From an uncultured Clostridia bacterium (GTDB lineage Bacteria; Bacillota; Clostridia; Christensenellales; Aristaeellaceae), in assembly GCA_946042585.1 (NCBI GenBank), contig CAMGDO010000102.1, positions 1 through 5,012 on the forward strand: 5,012 nt of DNA, read 5' to 3'. Under the pieces are notes generated by a model, which did no database searches, was not told where the DNA came from, and saw nothing but the letters and a program-made list of their open reading frames with translations. Position numbers and translations under genes: made by a program. How positions within the stretch are numbered: position 1 is the stretch's first letter; every line of letters starts with the position of its first letter. Of the stretch, positions 1 to 5,012 are shown in pieces.

Positions 1-718
1 CCCCGTTTCTGAGCGCCAGCGTGCGCGCCGCGTCATAGCCTGCAATCAGCCCCTTGCGATAGGGCTGATGCAGACGGTCGCGCATGGCTGCGGAAATCGC
101 CGTCATATCGCCCTGTTCCAGCGCGCGCAGCAGCAGCGCTGCGTGCGAAGCATTGTATACCGCGTCGGCCAGGGGCACCTCCCGGGGCAGCGCGGCGCGC
201 GCGCGGTGCGTGGACAGCTCAAAATCCGGAATCAGCACGCACACGCGCACATTTTCCGAAATCGGGCAGCGCATGGCATACACCTGCCCCTCCTCCTGCA
301 TGGAGACCGTCAGCCCGCCCAGGAGCGCGGGCGCCACATTGTCCGGATGTCCCTCCAGTTCCGTTGCCAGACGCAGCATGGCCGTATCGTCCAGTGCATG
401 GCCGTGCGCCGCGCTGGCCGCCGCAATGCCCGCCGCAATCAGGCTGGCGCTGCTTCCCAGCCCGCGCGATACAGGAATATCGGACTGAATGTCCACATAC
501 AGTCCCGTCTCAGGCACGCCCATTTCGCGCTGCGCACGGCGATAGGCGCGCACCGCCAGGTTGTCTTCATTCCGGTAGCGCTCCTCCACGCCCGAAAACG
601 CCAGCCCTTCCTCGCGCTCTTCAAACCGCAGCGTGCCATACAGCGCCAGCGCCATGCCAAAGCAGTCAAACCCCGGCCCCAGATTGGCCGTGGTTGCGGG
701 CACACGCACCAAAATCAT
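1..718 (-). CDS. thrB: Homoserine kinase (GHMP kinase family), 3' end cut by window edge
   Basis: ATP-dependent phosphorylation of L-homoserine to O-phospho-L-homoserine, the substrate of threonine synthase; a cytoplasmic enzyme. I translated it from the ATG at 718 leftward: 239 complete codons are present without a stop, and the family is usually about 300 residues, so roughly the last fifth lies outside the window. Near the N-terminus is PATTANLGPGFD (residues 7-18), the family's opening signature. The GHMP ATP-binding loop is PVSRGLGSSAS (82-92), and EGHPDNVAPALLGG (122-135) is the conserved segment after it. DRLHQPYR (214-221) is also typical of homoserine kinase and separates it from mevalonate or galactokinase relatives. 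The start codon overlaps the thrC stop as ATGA (715-718), and a purine-rich GAGG lies just upstream inside thrC, so translation is probably coupled to thrC. No disruption is seen in the visible part. Confidence 0.96.
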   Translation of the reverse strand, partial: MILVRVPATTANLGPGFDCFGMALALYGTLRFEEREEGLAFSGVEERYRNEDNLAVRAYRRAQREMGVPETGLYVDIQSDIPVSRGLGSSASLIAAGIAAASAAHGHALDDTAMLRLATELEGHPDNVAPALLGGLTVSMQEEGQVYAMRCPISENVRVCVLIPDFELSTHRARAALPREVPLADAVYNASHAALLLRALEQGDMTAISAAMRDRLHQPYRKGLIAGYDAARTLALRNG

Positions 719-2184
719 GTCCTCGCCGCCTTTCCCTGCACATAGGCCATCATGTCCTCAGGCGCTATGACATCGCGGAAGCGCACCCTGCGCTGCAGCG
801 CCTCGCGCAGCACATCGGGCGCGCGCGTGCCGCTGATGCTCTCCAGCGCCGTCAGCTGCTCCAGGGTGTCCTGCGGCACGCTTTCGCCCAGCGCATTCAG
901 AACGCTTCCGGCGAATTTATACGGCGAAGCAGTGGACAAAATCACCATGGGCGCATCGCTTCTGTGCTCCTGCGCCACCTTCCACGCCACCGCCGTGTGC
1001 GGATCCATCACATAGCCCGTTGCAGCAAAGACCTCTTTGATGGCGCGCATGGTCTGCGCATCATCGGCGCAGCCCGCCCTGAATACGCTGCGGATTTTTT
1101 CCATCGCCTCATCCGGCATCCGGTACTGTCCCGTTGTCCTGAGCTGCTCCATCAGCGCCCGCACAGCCGACGCGTCGTTGCCCAGCGTCCTGTACAACAG
1201 CCGCTCCAGATTGCTGGAAATGAGGATATCCATGCTGGGTGAAAGGGTGGTGAGGAATTCGCGGTTGCGGTTATACACGCCCGTCTCAAAGAAATCAGTC
1301 AGCACCCGATTGGCATTGGACGCGCAGATCAGCCTGCCCACCGGCAGCCCGGATTCACGCGCCAGATAGCCTGCCAGAATATCGCCGAAATTGCCCGTGG
1401 GCACGCAGAAGTCCGCTCGTTCGCCCATGGCAATGCGCCCCATGCGCACCAGCTGCAGATACGATGTGTAGTAATAGACGATCTGCGGCGCCAGACGGCC
1501 GAAATTGATGGAGTTCGCCGAAGACAGCGTAAAGCCGTTCTGGCGGCAGAACGCTGGTGGCATCTGTGAAAAGATCCGCTTAACGCCGCTTTGCGCCGCG
1601 TCAAAATTTCCTTCCACCGCGCACACATCGATGTTATCCCCGCGCATGGCGGTCATCTGCGCGCGCTGAATGGGGCTGATGCCGTGCTGCGGATAGAACA
1701 CCAGCACGCGGATGCCCTCCACATCGCAAAAGCCCGTCAGCGCAGCCGAGCCCGTGTCTCCGCTGGTCGCCGTCAGAATCAGCATGTCCTCCTGCCAGCC
1801 CGTCTTTCGCATCGCGCAGCGCATCAGCTGCGGCAGCACGGACAGCGCCACATCCTTGAATGCCGCGGTCGGCCCATGGAAGAGCTCGAGCACATAATTG
1901 TCCCCTACCGCGCGCAGCGGCGCAACCCCCGGCACATCAAAGCGGTTCTGATAGGCGCGCTGCACGCACTGCGCAATCTCTTCGCTGCTGTAGCCGGGCA
2001 GATAGGCCGTGAGCACCCTGCGCGCCACGGCAAAAAAGTCATCCGCAAGCATCTGCTGCGGCGGAAGATCGGGCACATCCTTCAATATATAGAGCCCGCC
2101 GTCAGGCGCCAGCCCTTCCAGAACAGCGCGCGGCGCATTCGCGGCATGCTCCGCGCCTCTGGTGCTGCAAAAAGCGTTTGTCAC
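715..2184 (-). CDS. thrC: Threonine synthase, PLP-dependent
   Basis: Converts O-phospho-L-homoserine to L-threonine and phosphate, the last step of threonine synthesis; cytoplasmic. The product is 489 residues from a GTG start, a usual length for the long (E. coli/yeast-like) threonine synthase class. The N-terminus CSTRGAEHAANAPRAVLEGLAPDGGLY (6-32) matches the family's STRG...A...GLAPDGGL opening. LFHGPTAAFKD (101-111) carries the predicted PLP lysine, K110. TATSGDTG (138-145), SSANSIN (221-227) and PTGNFGD (262-268, with the GNFG phosphate-binding loop) complete the fold-type II PLP site. SPSMDILISSN (315-325) and DPHTA (394-398) are further class signatures. The frame stays open another 26 codons to an ATG at 2262. 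I chose GTG at 2184 because an AAGGAG site precedes it by 10 nt, the family homology begins there, and the extension would run through the promoter region. It is the first gene of the leftward unit, followed by thrB with a 4-nt overlap. Confidence 0.97.
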   Translation of the reverse strand: MTNAFCSTRGAEHAANAPRAVLEGLAPDGGLYILKDVPDLPPQQMLADDFFAVARRVLTAYLPGYSSEEIAQCVQRAYQNRFDVPGVAPLRAVGDNYVLELFHGPTAAFKDVALSVLPQLMRCAMRKTGWQEDMLILTATSGDTGSAALTGFCDVEGIRVLVFYPQHGISPIQRAQMTAMRGDNIDVCAVEGNFDAAQSGVKRIFSQMPPAFCRQNGFTLSSANSINFGRLAPQIVYYYTSYLQLVRMGRIAMGERADFCVPTGNFGDILAGYLARESGLPVGRLICASNANRVLTDFFETGVYNRNREFLTTLSPSMDILISSNLERLLYRTLGNDASAVRALMEQLRTTGQYRMPDEAMEKIRSVFRAGCADDAQTMRAIKEVFAATGYVMDPHTAVAWKVAQEHRSDAPMVILSTASPYKFAGSVLNALGESVPQDTLEQLTALESISGTRAPDVLREALQRRVRFRDVIAPEDMMAYVQGKAART

Positions 2185-2194
2185 AAAAAAGCGT

Positions 2195-2200
2195 CTCCTT
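2195..2200 (-). promoter_or_regulatory. Ribosome binding site that fixes the thrC GTG start
   Basis: The minus strand reads AAAGGAGA here, with AAGGAG ending 10 nt before the GTG at 2184. This is the only strong Shine-Dalgarno match near the 5' end of thrC. It supports the GTG start over the in-frame ATG at 2262, whose upstream sequence on the minus strand has no comparable site. The spacing is slightly long but acceptable. Confidence 0.75.
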
Positions 2201-2208
2201 TCGCAATC

Positions 2209-2226
2209 TGCGGCTTGCAATCCGCA
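2209..2226. promoter_or_regulatory. 18-bp near-perfect palindrome, candidate operator between hom and thrC
   Basis: TGCGGCTTGCAATCCGCA is an inverted repeat, TGCGG/CCGCA around a TTGCAA centre, with only one non-complementary pair (C2214 against T2221). It covers the predicted hom -35 box (2215-2220) and lies at about +1 to +19 of the predicted thrC transcript, so a bound repressor could block both units. One half also forms a direct repeat with a neighbour: GCAATCTGC (2203-2211) and GCAATCCGC (2217-2225) are 14 bp apart with one mismatch. As RNA from the minus strand it could instead form a short 5' stem-loop in the thrC leader. The symmetry is seen directly; the operator role is inferred and the regulator is unknown. 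Confidence 0.35.
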
Positions 2227-2243
2227 TGAATCTATGATACAAT
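2215..2243 (+). promoter_or_regulatory. Predicted sigma-A type promoter for hom-aspartokinase-asd
   Basis: -35 TTGCAA (2215-2220, 4/6 to consensus), a 17-nt spacer, and -10 TACAAT (2238-2243, 5/6). The -10 is preceded by TGA, giving an extended -10 TGATACAAT. Transcription would start near 2250, leaving a leader of about 57 nt before the hom ATG. It lies in the only AT-rich gap upstream of the rightward genes, which are otherwise spaced by 3-6 nt and need a shared promoter. The spacing and extended -10 make this the stronger of the two candidates. Confidence 0.65.
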
Positions 2244-2262
2244 GTTTCCCGTTCAAATACAA
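2234..2262 (-). promoter_or_regulatory. Predicted promoter for thrC-thrB, overlapping the hom promoter
   Basis: Read on the minus strand: -35 TTGTAT (2262-2257, only 3/6), a 17-nt spacer, and -10 TATCAT (2239-2234, 5/6). Its -10 shares positions 2238-2239 with the rightward -10 on the opposite strand, so the two polymerases could not occupy the site together. The start would be near 2227, giving a leader of about 43 nt with the AAGGAG site. The weak -35 makes this less certain than the rightward promoter, but a leftward promoter must exist somewhere in this gap unless thrC is transcribed from within hom. Confidence 0.45.
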
Positions 2263-2295
2263 GTGTTTTTATTTCAAAGACACTTATTTATTTTT
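2261..2295 (+). promoter_or_regulatory. Hairpin with U-rich 3' flank in the hom leader, possible attenuator or operator
   Basis: AAGTGTTTTT (2261-2270) can pair with AAAGACACTT (2276-2285) as a 10-bp stem with one G-U pair and a 5-nt loop (ATTTC). ATTTATTTTT (2286-2295) follows, and then the GGGGGA ribosome site of hom. The layout resembles a weak intrinsic terminator placed immediately before the first gene, but the stem is AT-rich, with only two G-C pairs, and the U run is broken by an A. The outer 6 bp (AAGTGT/ACACTT, 13-nt gap) could equally be a DNA operator half-site pair. No T-box, riboswitch aptamer or leader peptide is apparent. Confidence 0.35.
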
Positions 2296-2306
2296 CGGGG
2301 GACGGT

Positions 2307-3443
2307 ATGAAGATCGGATTGCTGGGAATGGGCACAGTCGGCGGCGGCGTATATGAGCTGTGTGCGCGTCAGACGGATATGGAAATCACGCGCGTGCTGG
2401 AAAAGCGCTTTCAGGCGCCCTATATCACCACGGAAATCGCCGATATTGTGCATGATCCGGACATCAGCCTGGTGGTGGAAACGCTGGGCGGGCTGCATCC
2501 GGCATATGAATTTGCCAGAGAGGCGCTGAAAAACGGCAAGCATTTCGTCACCGCCAACAAGCTGCTGGTCAGCGCATGCGGCGAGGAATTATCCGCGCTG
2601 GCTCATCAAAACGGCTGCGCCTTTCTCTATGGCGCTGCCTGCGGCGGCGGCATCCCGTTTCTGCACAATCTCGCCCTGGCCCGTGAAACAGATCACATCA
2701 CCGCCCTGGGCGGCATTCTCAACGGCACCACCAATTACATTCTGGATGCGATGCAGTCGTGCGGTATGGACTACGGCGCGGCACTTGCGCAGGCGCAGGC
2801 GCTGGGATATGCCGAAGCCGATCCCTCCAGCGACGTGGAGGGACTGGACACCATGCGCAAACTCGTGCTGGGCTGTCTGGTGGGGCTGAGTGCCCGCGTT
2901 TCGCCTGAAAGCATCCCCACGCTTGGCATCTCCAAGGTGCTTGCACAGGATATCGCCTGGGCGCGCGCGCACGGCCTGACGCTGCGTCTGTGCGCCTTCG
3001 CCGCCCGCCTGTCCGGCGGCATCAGCGCCTATGTGGAGCCCACGCTCGTCCCGGGCAATGCCGCCGAAAGCGCGATTCTCAAGAATGTCAACTACGCCTG
3101 GTATGAAGCGGACGGCTGCGGACGCATGTGCTATACCGGTCAGGGCGCGGGCAGGCTGCCCACGGCCTCCAATGTGCTGCGGGATATATACGCCGTCATG
3201 CAGGGGCAGCGCGCCATGGCAGACACAGACTGCGCCGCCGTCACGCCCGACAACAGTATCGCCGGACACGGCTATTACCTGCGGCTGCCGCCTGACGTCC
3301 AGGTGCCGGAAAGCTGGATTGCCCATCACACCCTCGACAGCGACTGGCAATACATTGAAACCGTCCCTGTGTCCGTAAAGTCCATGCACGCCTGTATTGC
3401 TCAGCATCCCGGTGCCTTTGCCGCCGGTATACAGAAAGGATAA
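2307..3443 (+). CDS. hom: Homoserine dehydrogenase, short form without a clear ACT domain
   Basis: Reduces L-aspartate 4-semialdehyde to L-homoserine with NAD(P)H, the entry to the threonine and methionine branch; cytoplasmic. The 378-residue product starts at an ATG about 5 nt after GGGGG. The N-terminal Rossmann domain shows GMGTVGGG (7-14), ETLGG (58-62) and VTANK (81-85). The catalytic and dimerisation domain shows GGGIP (113-117), LNGTTNYIL (138-146) and EADPSSDVEGLD (170-181), with D181 and K185 in the positions of the family's catalytic Asp/Lys. GQGAGRLPTAS (278-288) closes the substrate domain. Many bacterial homologues are about 400-450 residues with a C-terminal ACT domain. Here YYLRL (323-327) resembles the first ACT strand, but the remaining ~50 residues do not read as a standard ACT fold, so threonine feedback may be altered or absent. 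It is the first gene of the rightward unit, 6 nt before the aspartokinase gene. Confidence 0.97.
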   Translation: MKIGLLGMGTVGGGVYELCARQTDMEITRVLEKRFQAPYITTEIADIVHDPDISLVVETLGGLHPAYEFAREALKNGKHFVTANKLLVSACGEELSALAHQNGCAFLYGAACGGGIPFLHNLALARETDHITALGGILNGTTNYILDAMQSCGMDYGAALAQAQALGYAEADPSSDVEGLDTMRKLVLGCLVGLSARVSPESIPTLGISKVLAQDIAWARAHGLTLRLCAFAARLSGGISAYVEPTLVPGNAAESAILKNVNYAWYEADGCGRMCYTGQGAGRLPTASNVLRDIYAVMQGQRAMADTDCAAVTPDNSIAGHGYYLRLPPDVQVPESWIAHHTLDSDWQYIETVPVSVKSMHACIAQHPGAFAAGIQKG

Positions 3444-3449
3444 GCCAAT

Positions 3450-4775
3450 ATGTTGAAAGTCGCCAAATTCGGCGGTTCGTCGCTGGCGGACGCCGCGCAG
3501 TTCCGCCGCGTAAAGGATATCGTCACCGCCGATCCCGCCCGCATGTGCGTTGTGGTGTCCGCCGCAGGCAAGCGCTCCAAAAAGGACAACAAGATCACGG
3601 ATCTTCTGTATCTGACCCATGCGCATATCAACTACGGCGTATCGCCCGAGGACATTTTTTCCCTGATTGAGCAGCGATATTATGAAATCCGCGACGAGCT
3701 GGGGCTCACCTATGATCTGGAGAGCGAGTTTGCCCGCCTGCGCACAGAGCTCAACCGCGATATTTCCATCGATTATCTCGTCTCCCGCGGCGAATACCTC
3801 ACCGCCCGGCTGATGAGCGAATACCTGAACTATGCCTTTATCGATGCGGCGGACTGCGTATTTTTCTCCTATGACGGACAGCTTGACTATAACAAAACCT
3901 ATGCCGCCATTGCGCAGAAGGCGCTGAAAACCCCGCGTTTTGTGATGCCCGGCTTCTACGGCGCGCTGCCCAACGGGCATATCCGCGTGATGACCCGCGG
4001 CGGCAGCGATATCACCGGCGCTATCGTGGCCAACGCGCTGGATGCGGACATCTATGAAAACTGGACGGACGTTTCGGGCATACTGATGGCGGACCCCAAG
4101 GTGGTCAAAAACCCGCGCCCCATCGCCGCCATCACCTATCAGGAGCTGCGCGAGCTGTCCTATATGGGCGCATCCGTGCTGCATGAGGAATCCATCCTGC
4201 CGGTCAAGGAGAAGAACATTCCCCTGAACATCCGCAACACCAACAGTCCCGGCGACGCAGGCACGATGATTATGGAAACCATCGATGAAAGCAGCGCGCC
4301 CGCCCGCATGATCACCGGCATCGCCGGCCGCCGCAGCTTCACCGTGCTCACCATCTATCAGAAGCACATTTCCACCGACACGCGCATCATCCGCAAAACG
4401 CTGGAAATGCTGGAGGCATGCAAGGTGGAGGTGGAGCATATCACGCTGGGCGTGGACAGCTTCAACGTGGTCATTCCCACCGCGCAGGTGCGCGACCGGA
4501 TCTACGATATCATCGCGGATATCAAGCATCAGCTGCAGCCCGACCGCATCAAAATGGATGATAACATCGCCCTGATTGCCTGCGTAGGCCGTCACATGGC
4601 CAGCGTGCCGGGCAGCTCCGCCCGCCTCTTTGGCGCGCTGGGCGAAAAGAACATCAACATCCGCATGATCGCACAGGGCTCGGAAGAAATCAGCATCATC
4701 GTGGGCGTGGACAACAAGGACTTTGAGCAGACCATCCGCACGCTCTACGACGGCTTTATGAACAGGGAGGAATAA
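3450..4775 (+). CDS. Aspartokinase, monofunctional, YclM/ThrD-like with two ACT domains
   Basis: Phosphorylates L-aspartate with ATP to 4-phospho-L-aspartate, the first step for lysine, threonine, methionine and diaminopimelate; cytoplasmic. The 441-residue product has an amino-acid-kinase domain with KFGGSS (6-11), SRGE (112-115), TRGGSDITGA (182-191) and DVSGILMADPKVV (207-219). Two C-terminal ACT domains follow. The first is at about 287-360 (ITGIAGRRSFTVLTI, and EHITLGVDSFNVVI at 329-342). The second is at about 371-438 (ALIACVGRHM, PGSSARLFGALGEKNINIRMIAQGSEEISIIV). The first ACT pattern resembles B. subtilis YclM (aspartokinase III), which is known to be inhibited by lysine plus threonine together; that control here is inferred. 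No internal ribosome site or second subunit is evident, unlike the alpha/beta LysC type. AGAAAGGA at the hom 3' end lies 9 nt before the ATG, and asd begins 3 nt after the stop. I leave the symbol blank because lysC, thrD and yclM are all used for this type. Confidence 0.96.
   Translation: MLKVAKFGGSSLADAAQFRRVKDIVTADPARMCVVVSAAGKRSKKDNKITDLLYLTHAHINYGVSPEDIFSLIEQRYYEIRDELGLTYDLESEFARLRTELNRDISIDYLVSRGEYLTARLMSEYLNYAFIDAADCVFFSYDGQLDYNKTYAAIAQKALKTPRFVMPGFYGALPNGHIRVMTRGGSDITGAIVANALDADIYENWTDVSGILMADPKVVKNPRPIAAITYQELRELSYMGASVLHEESILPVKEKNIPLNIRNTNSPGDAGTMIMETIDESSAPARMITGIAGRRSFTVLTIYQKHISTDTRIIRKTLEMLEACKVEVEHITLGVDSFNVVIPTAQVRDRIYDIIADIKHQLQPDRIKMDDNIALIACVGRHMASVPGSSARLFGALGEKNINIRMIAQGSEEISIIVGVDNKDFEQTIRTLYDGFMNREE
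4764..4770 (+). promoter_or_regulatory. Strong ribosome binding site for asd inside the aspartokinase 3' end
   Basis: AGGGAGG lies within the last codons of the aspartokinase gene, 8 nt before the asd ATG. It is a strong Shine-Dalgarno match and sets the ATG at 4779 as the start, with only 3 nt between the genes. Confidence 0.8.
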
Positions 4776-4778
4776 GCC

Positions 4779-5012
4779 ATGAAAACATACAATGTCGCCG
4801 TGCTGGGCGCTACCGGCGCCGTCGGCCGTCAGATGATCAGGGTGCTGGAGGAGCGCAGCTTTCCCGTTGGCCAGCTGAAGCTTCTGGCCAGCGCGCGCAG
4901 CGCCGGCAAAACGCTCCCCTTCCGCGGGGAGGACATCGTCATTGAGGAGGCGTGCGACGCAGCCTTCGCGGGCATGGACATCGTGCTGGGCGCTGTCAGC
5001 AACGCCCTGGCC
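4779..5012 (+). CDS. asd: Aspartate-semialdehyde dehydrogenase, 3' part outside the window
   Basis: Reduces 4-phospho-L-aspartate to L-aspartate 4-semialdehyde with NADPH, linking the aspartokinase and homoserine dehydrogenase encoded just upstream and also feeding the diaminopimelate/lysine branch; cytoplasmic. Only the first 78 codons are present, out of about 330-370 for the family. The N-terminus YNVAVLGATGAVGRQMIRVLEER (4-26) is the Rossmann NADP-binding start, with the GATGAVG loop at 10-16. LASARSAGKTLPFRGED (36-52) matches the conserved SxRSAGK segment. FAGMDIVLGAVSNALA (63-78) is the following beta strand. The catalytic cysteine and histidine lie beyond the window edge and cannot be checked. 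The frame is open to the end, and the gene belongs to the same transcription unit as hom. Confidence 0.95.
   Translation, partial: MKTYNVAVLGATGAVGRQMIRVLEERSFPVGQLKLLASARSAGKTLPFRGEDIVIEEACDAAFAGMDIVLGAVSNALA

Noticed and set aside
68..1242. Several plus-strand open frames across the thrB and thrC region.
   Set aside because: They are antisense shadows: the minus-strand frames carry full family motifs (GHMP kinase and PLP synthase), while the plus-strand translations are Arg/Ala/His-rich and lack domains.
2185..2262. A 26-codon N-terminal extension of thrC from an ATG at 2262.
   Set aside because: It would be translated through the predicted promoters, has no good ribosome site, and lies outside the family homology, which starts after the GTG at 2184.
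2185..2306. A T-box, lysine riboswitch or threonine leader peptide in the intergenic gap.
   Set aside because: The gap is 122 nt and each leader would be only about 40-60 nt, too short for a T-box or lysine riboswitch. No short frame with clustered Thr or Ile codons was seen, and the aspartokinase gene has only a 6-nt gap upstream.
2589..4595. A 668-codon open frame on the minus strand, antisense to hom and the aspartokinase gene.
   Set aside because: It spans two clearly real genes on the other strand, and its translation is rich in Gly, Ala, His, Asp and Val with no recognisable domain. Long antisense frames are common in GC-rich coding DNA, because codon bias in the real genes suppresses stops in the antisense frame.
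3450..4775. An alpha/beta aspartokinase with an internal start for a separate regulatory subunit.
   Set aside because: The sequence matches the YclM-like single-polypeptide type, and I saw no convincing ribosome site with a start codon ahead of the ACT region.
1..5012. A novel defence, mobile or otherwise undescribed system.
   Set aside because: Every long coding frame is explained by a known threonine/aspartate pathway enzyme. No transposase, integrase, repeat array, tRNA or unknown gene is present.

Overview
The window is a compact, divergently arranged locus for the aspartate family of amino acids: threonine biosynthesis plus the steps shared with lysine, diaminopimelate and methionine. 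It is GC-rich, with strong Shine-Dalgarno sites and very tight gene spacing. The aspartokinase is of the Bacillus/Clostridium YclM (ThrD) type. Together these suggest a GC-rich Clostridia-type Bacillota, possibly a gut lineage. That placement is inferred from family resemblance and layout, not from a marker gene.

Layout. Positions 1-718 (minus strand) hold the first ~239 codons of homoserine kinase (thrB), cut by the window edge. Positions 715-2184 (minus) hold complete threonine synthase (thrC), whose stop overlaps the thrB start by 4 nt. Positions 2185-2306 are the only real intergenic region. It is AT-rich next to its neighbours and holds two back-to-back promoter candidates with overlapping -10 boxes, an 18-bp near-palindrome over the rightward -35, and an AT-rich hairpin with a U-rich 3' flank in the hom leader. 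On the plus strand follow homoserine dehydrogenase (hom, 2307-3443), aspartokinase (3450-4775) and the start of aspartate-semialdehyde dehydrogenase (asd, 4779 to the window end), separated by 6 and 3 nt.

Together the five enzymes cover all of aspartate -> aspartyl phosphate -> aspartate semialdehyde -> homoserine -> O-phosphohomoserine -> threonine. The rightward unit makes homoserine and the semialdehyde branch point. The leftward unit commits homoserine to threonine.

No mobile element, CRISPR array, RNA gene or unfamiliar system is visible. The gene content is ordinary primary metabolism. What merits a second look is the shared 122-bp control region and the homoserine dehydrogenase C-terminus, which lacks a recognisable full ACT regulatory domain.
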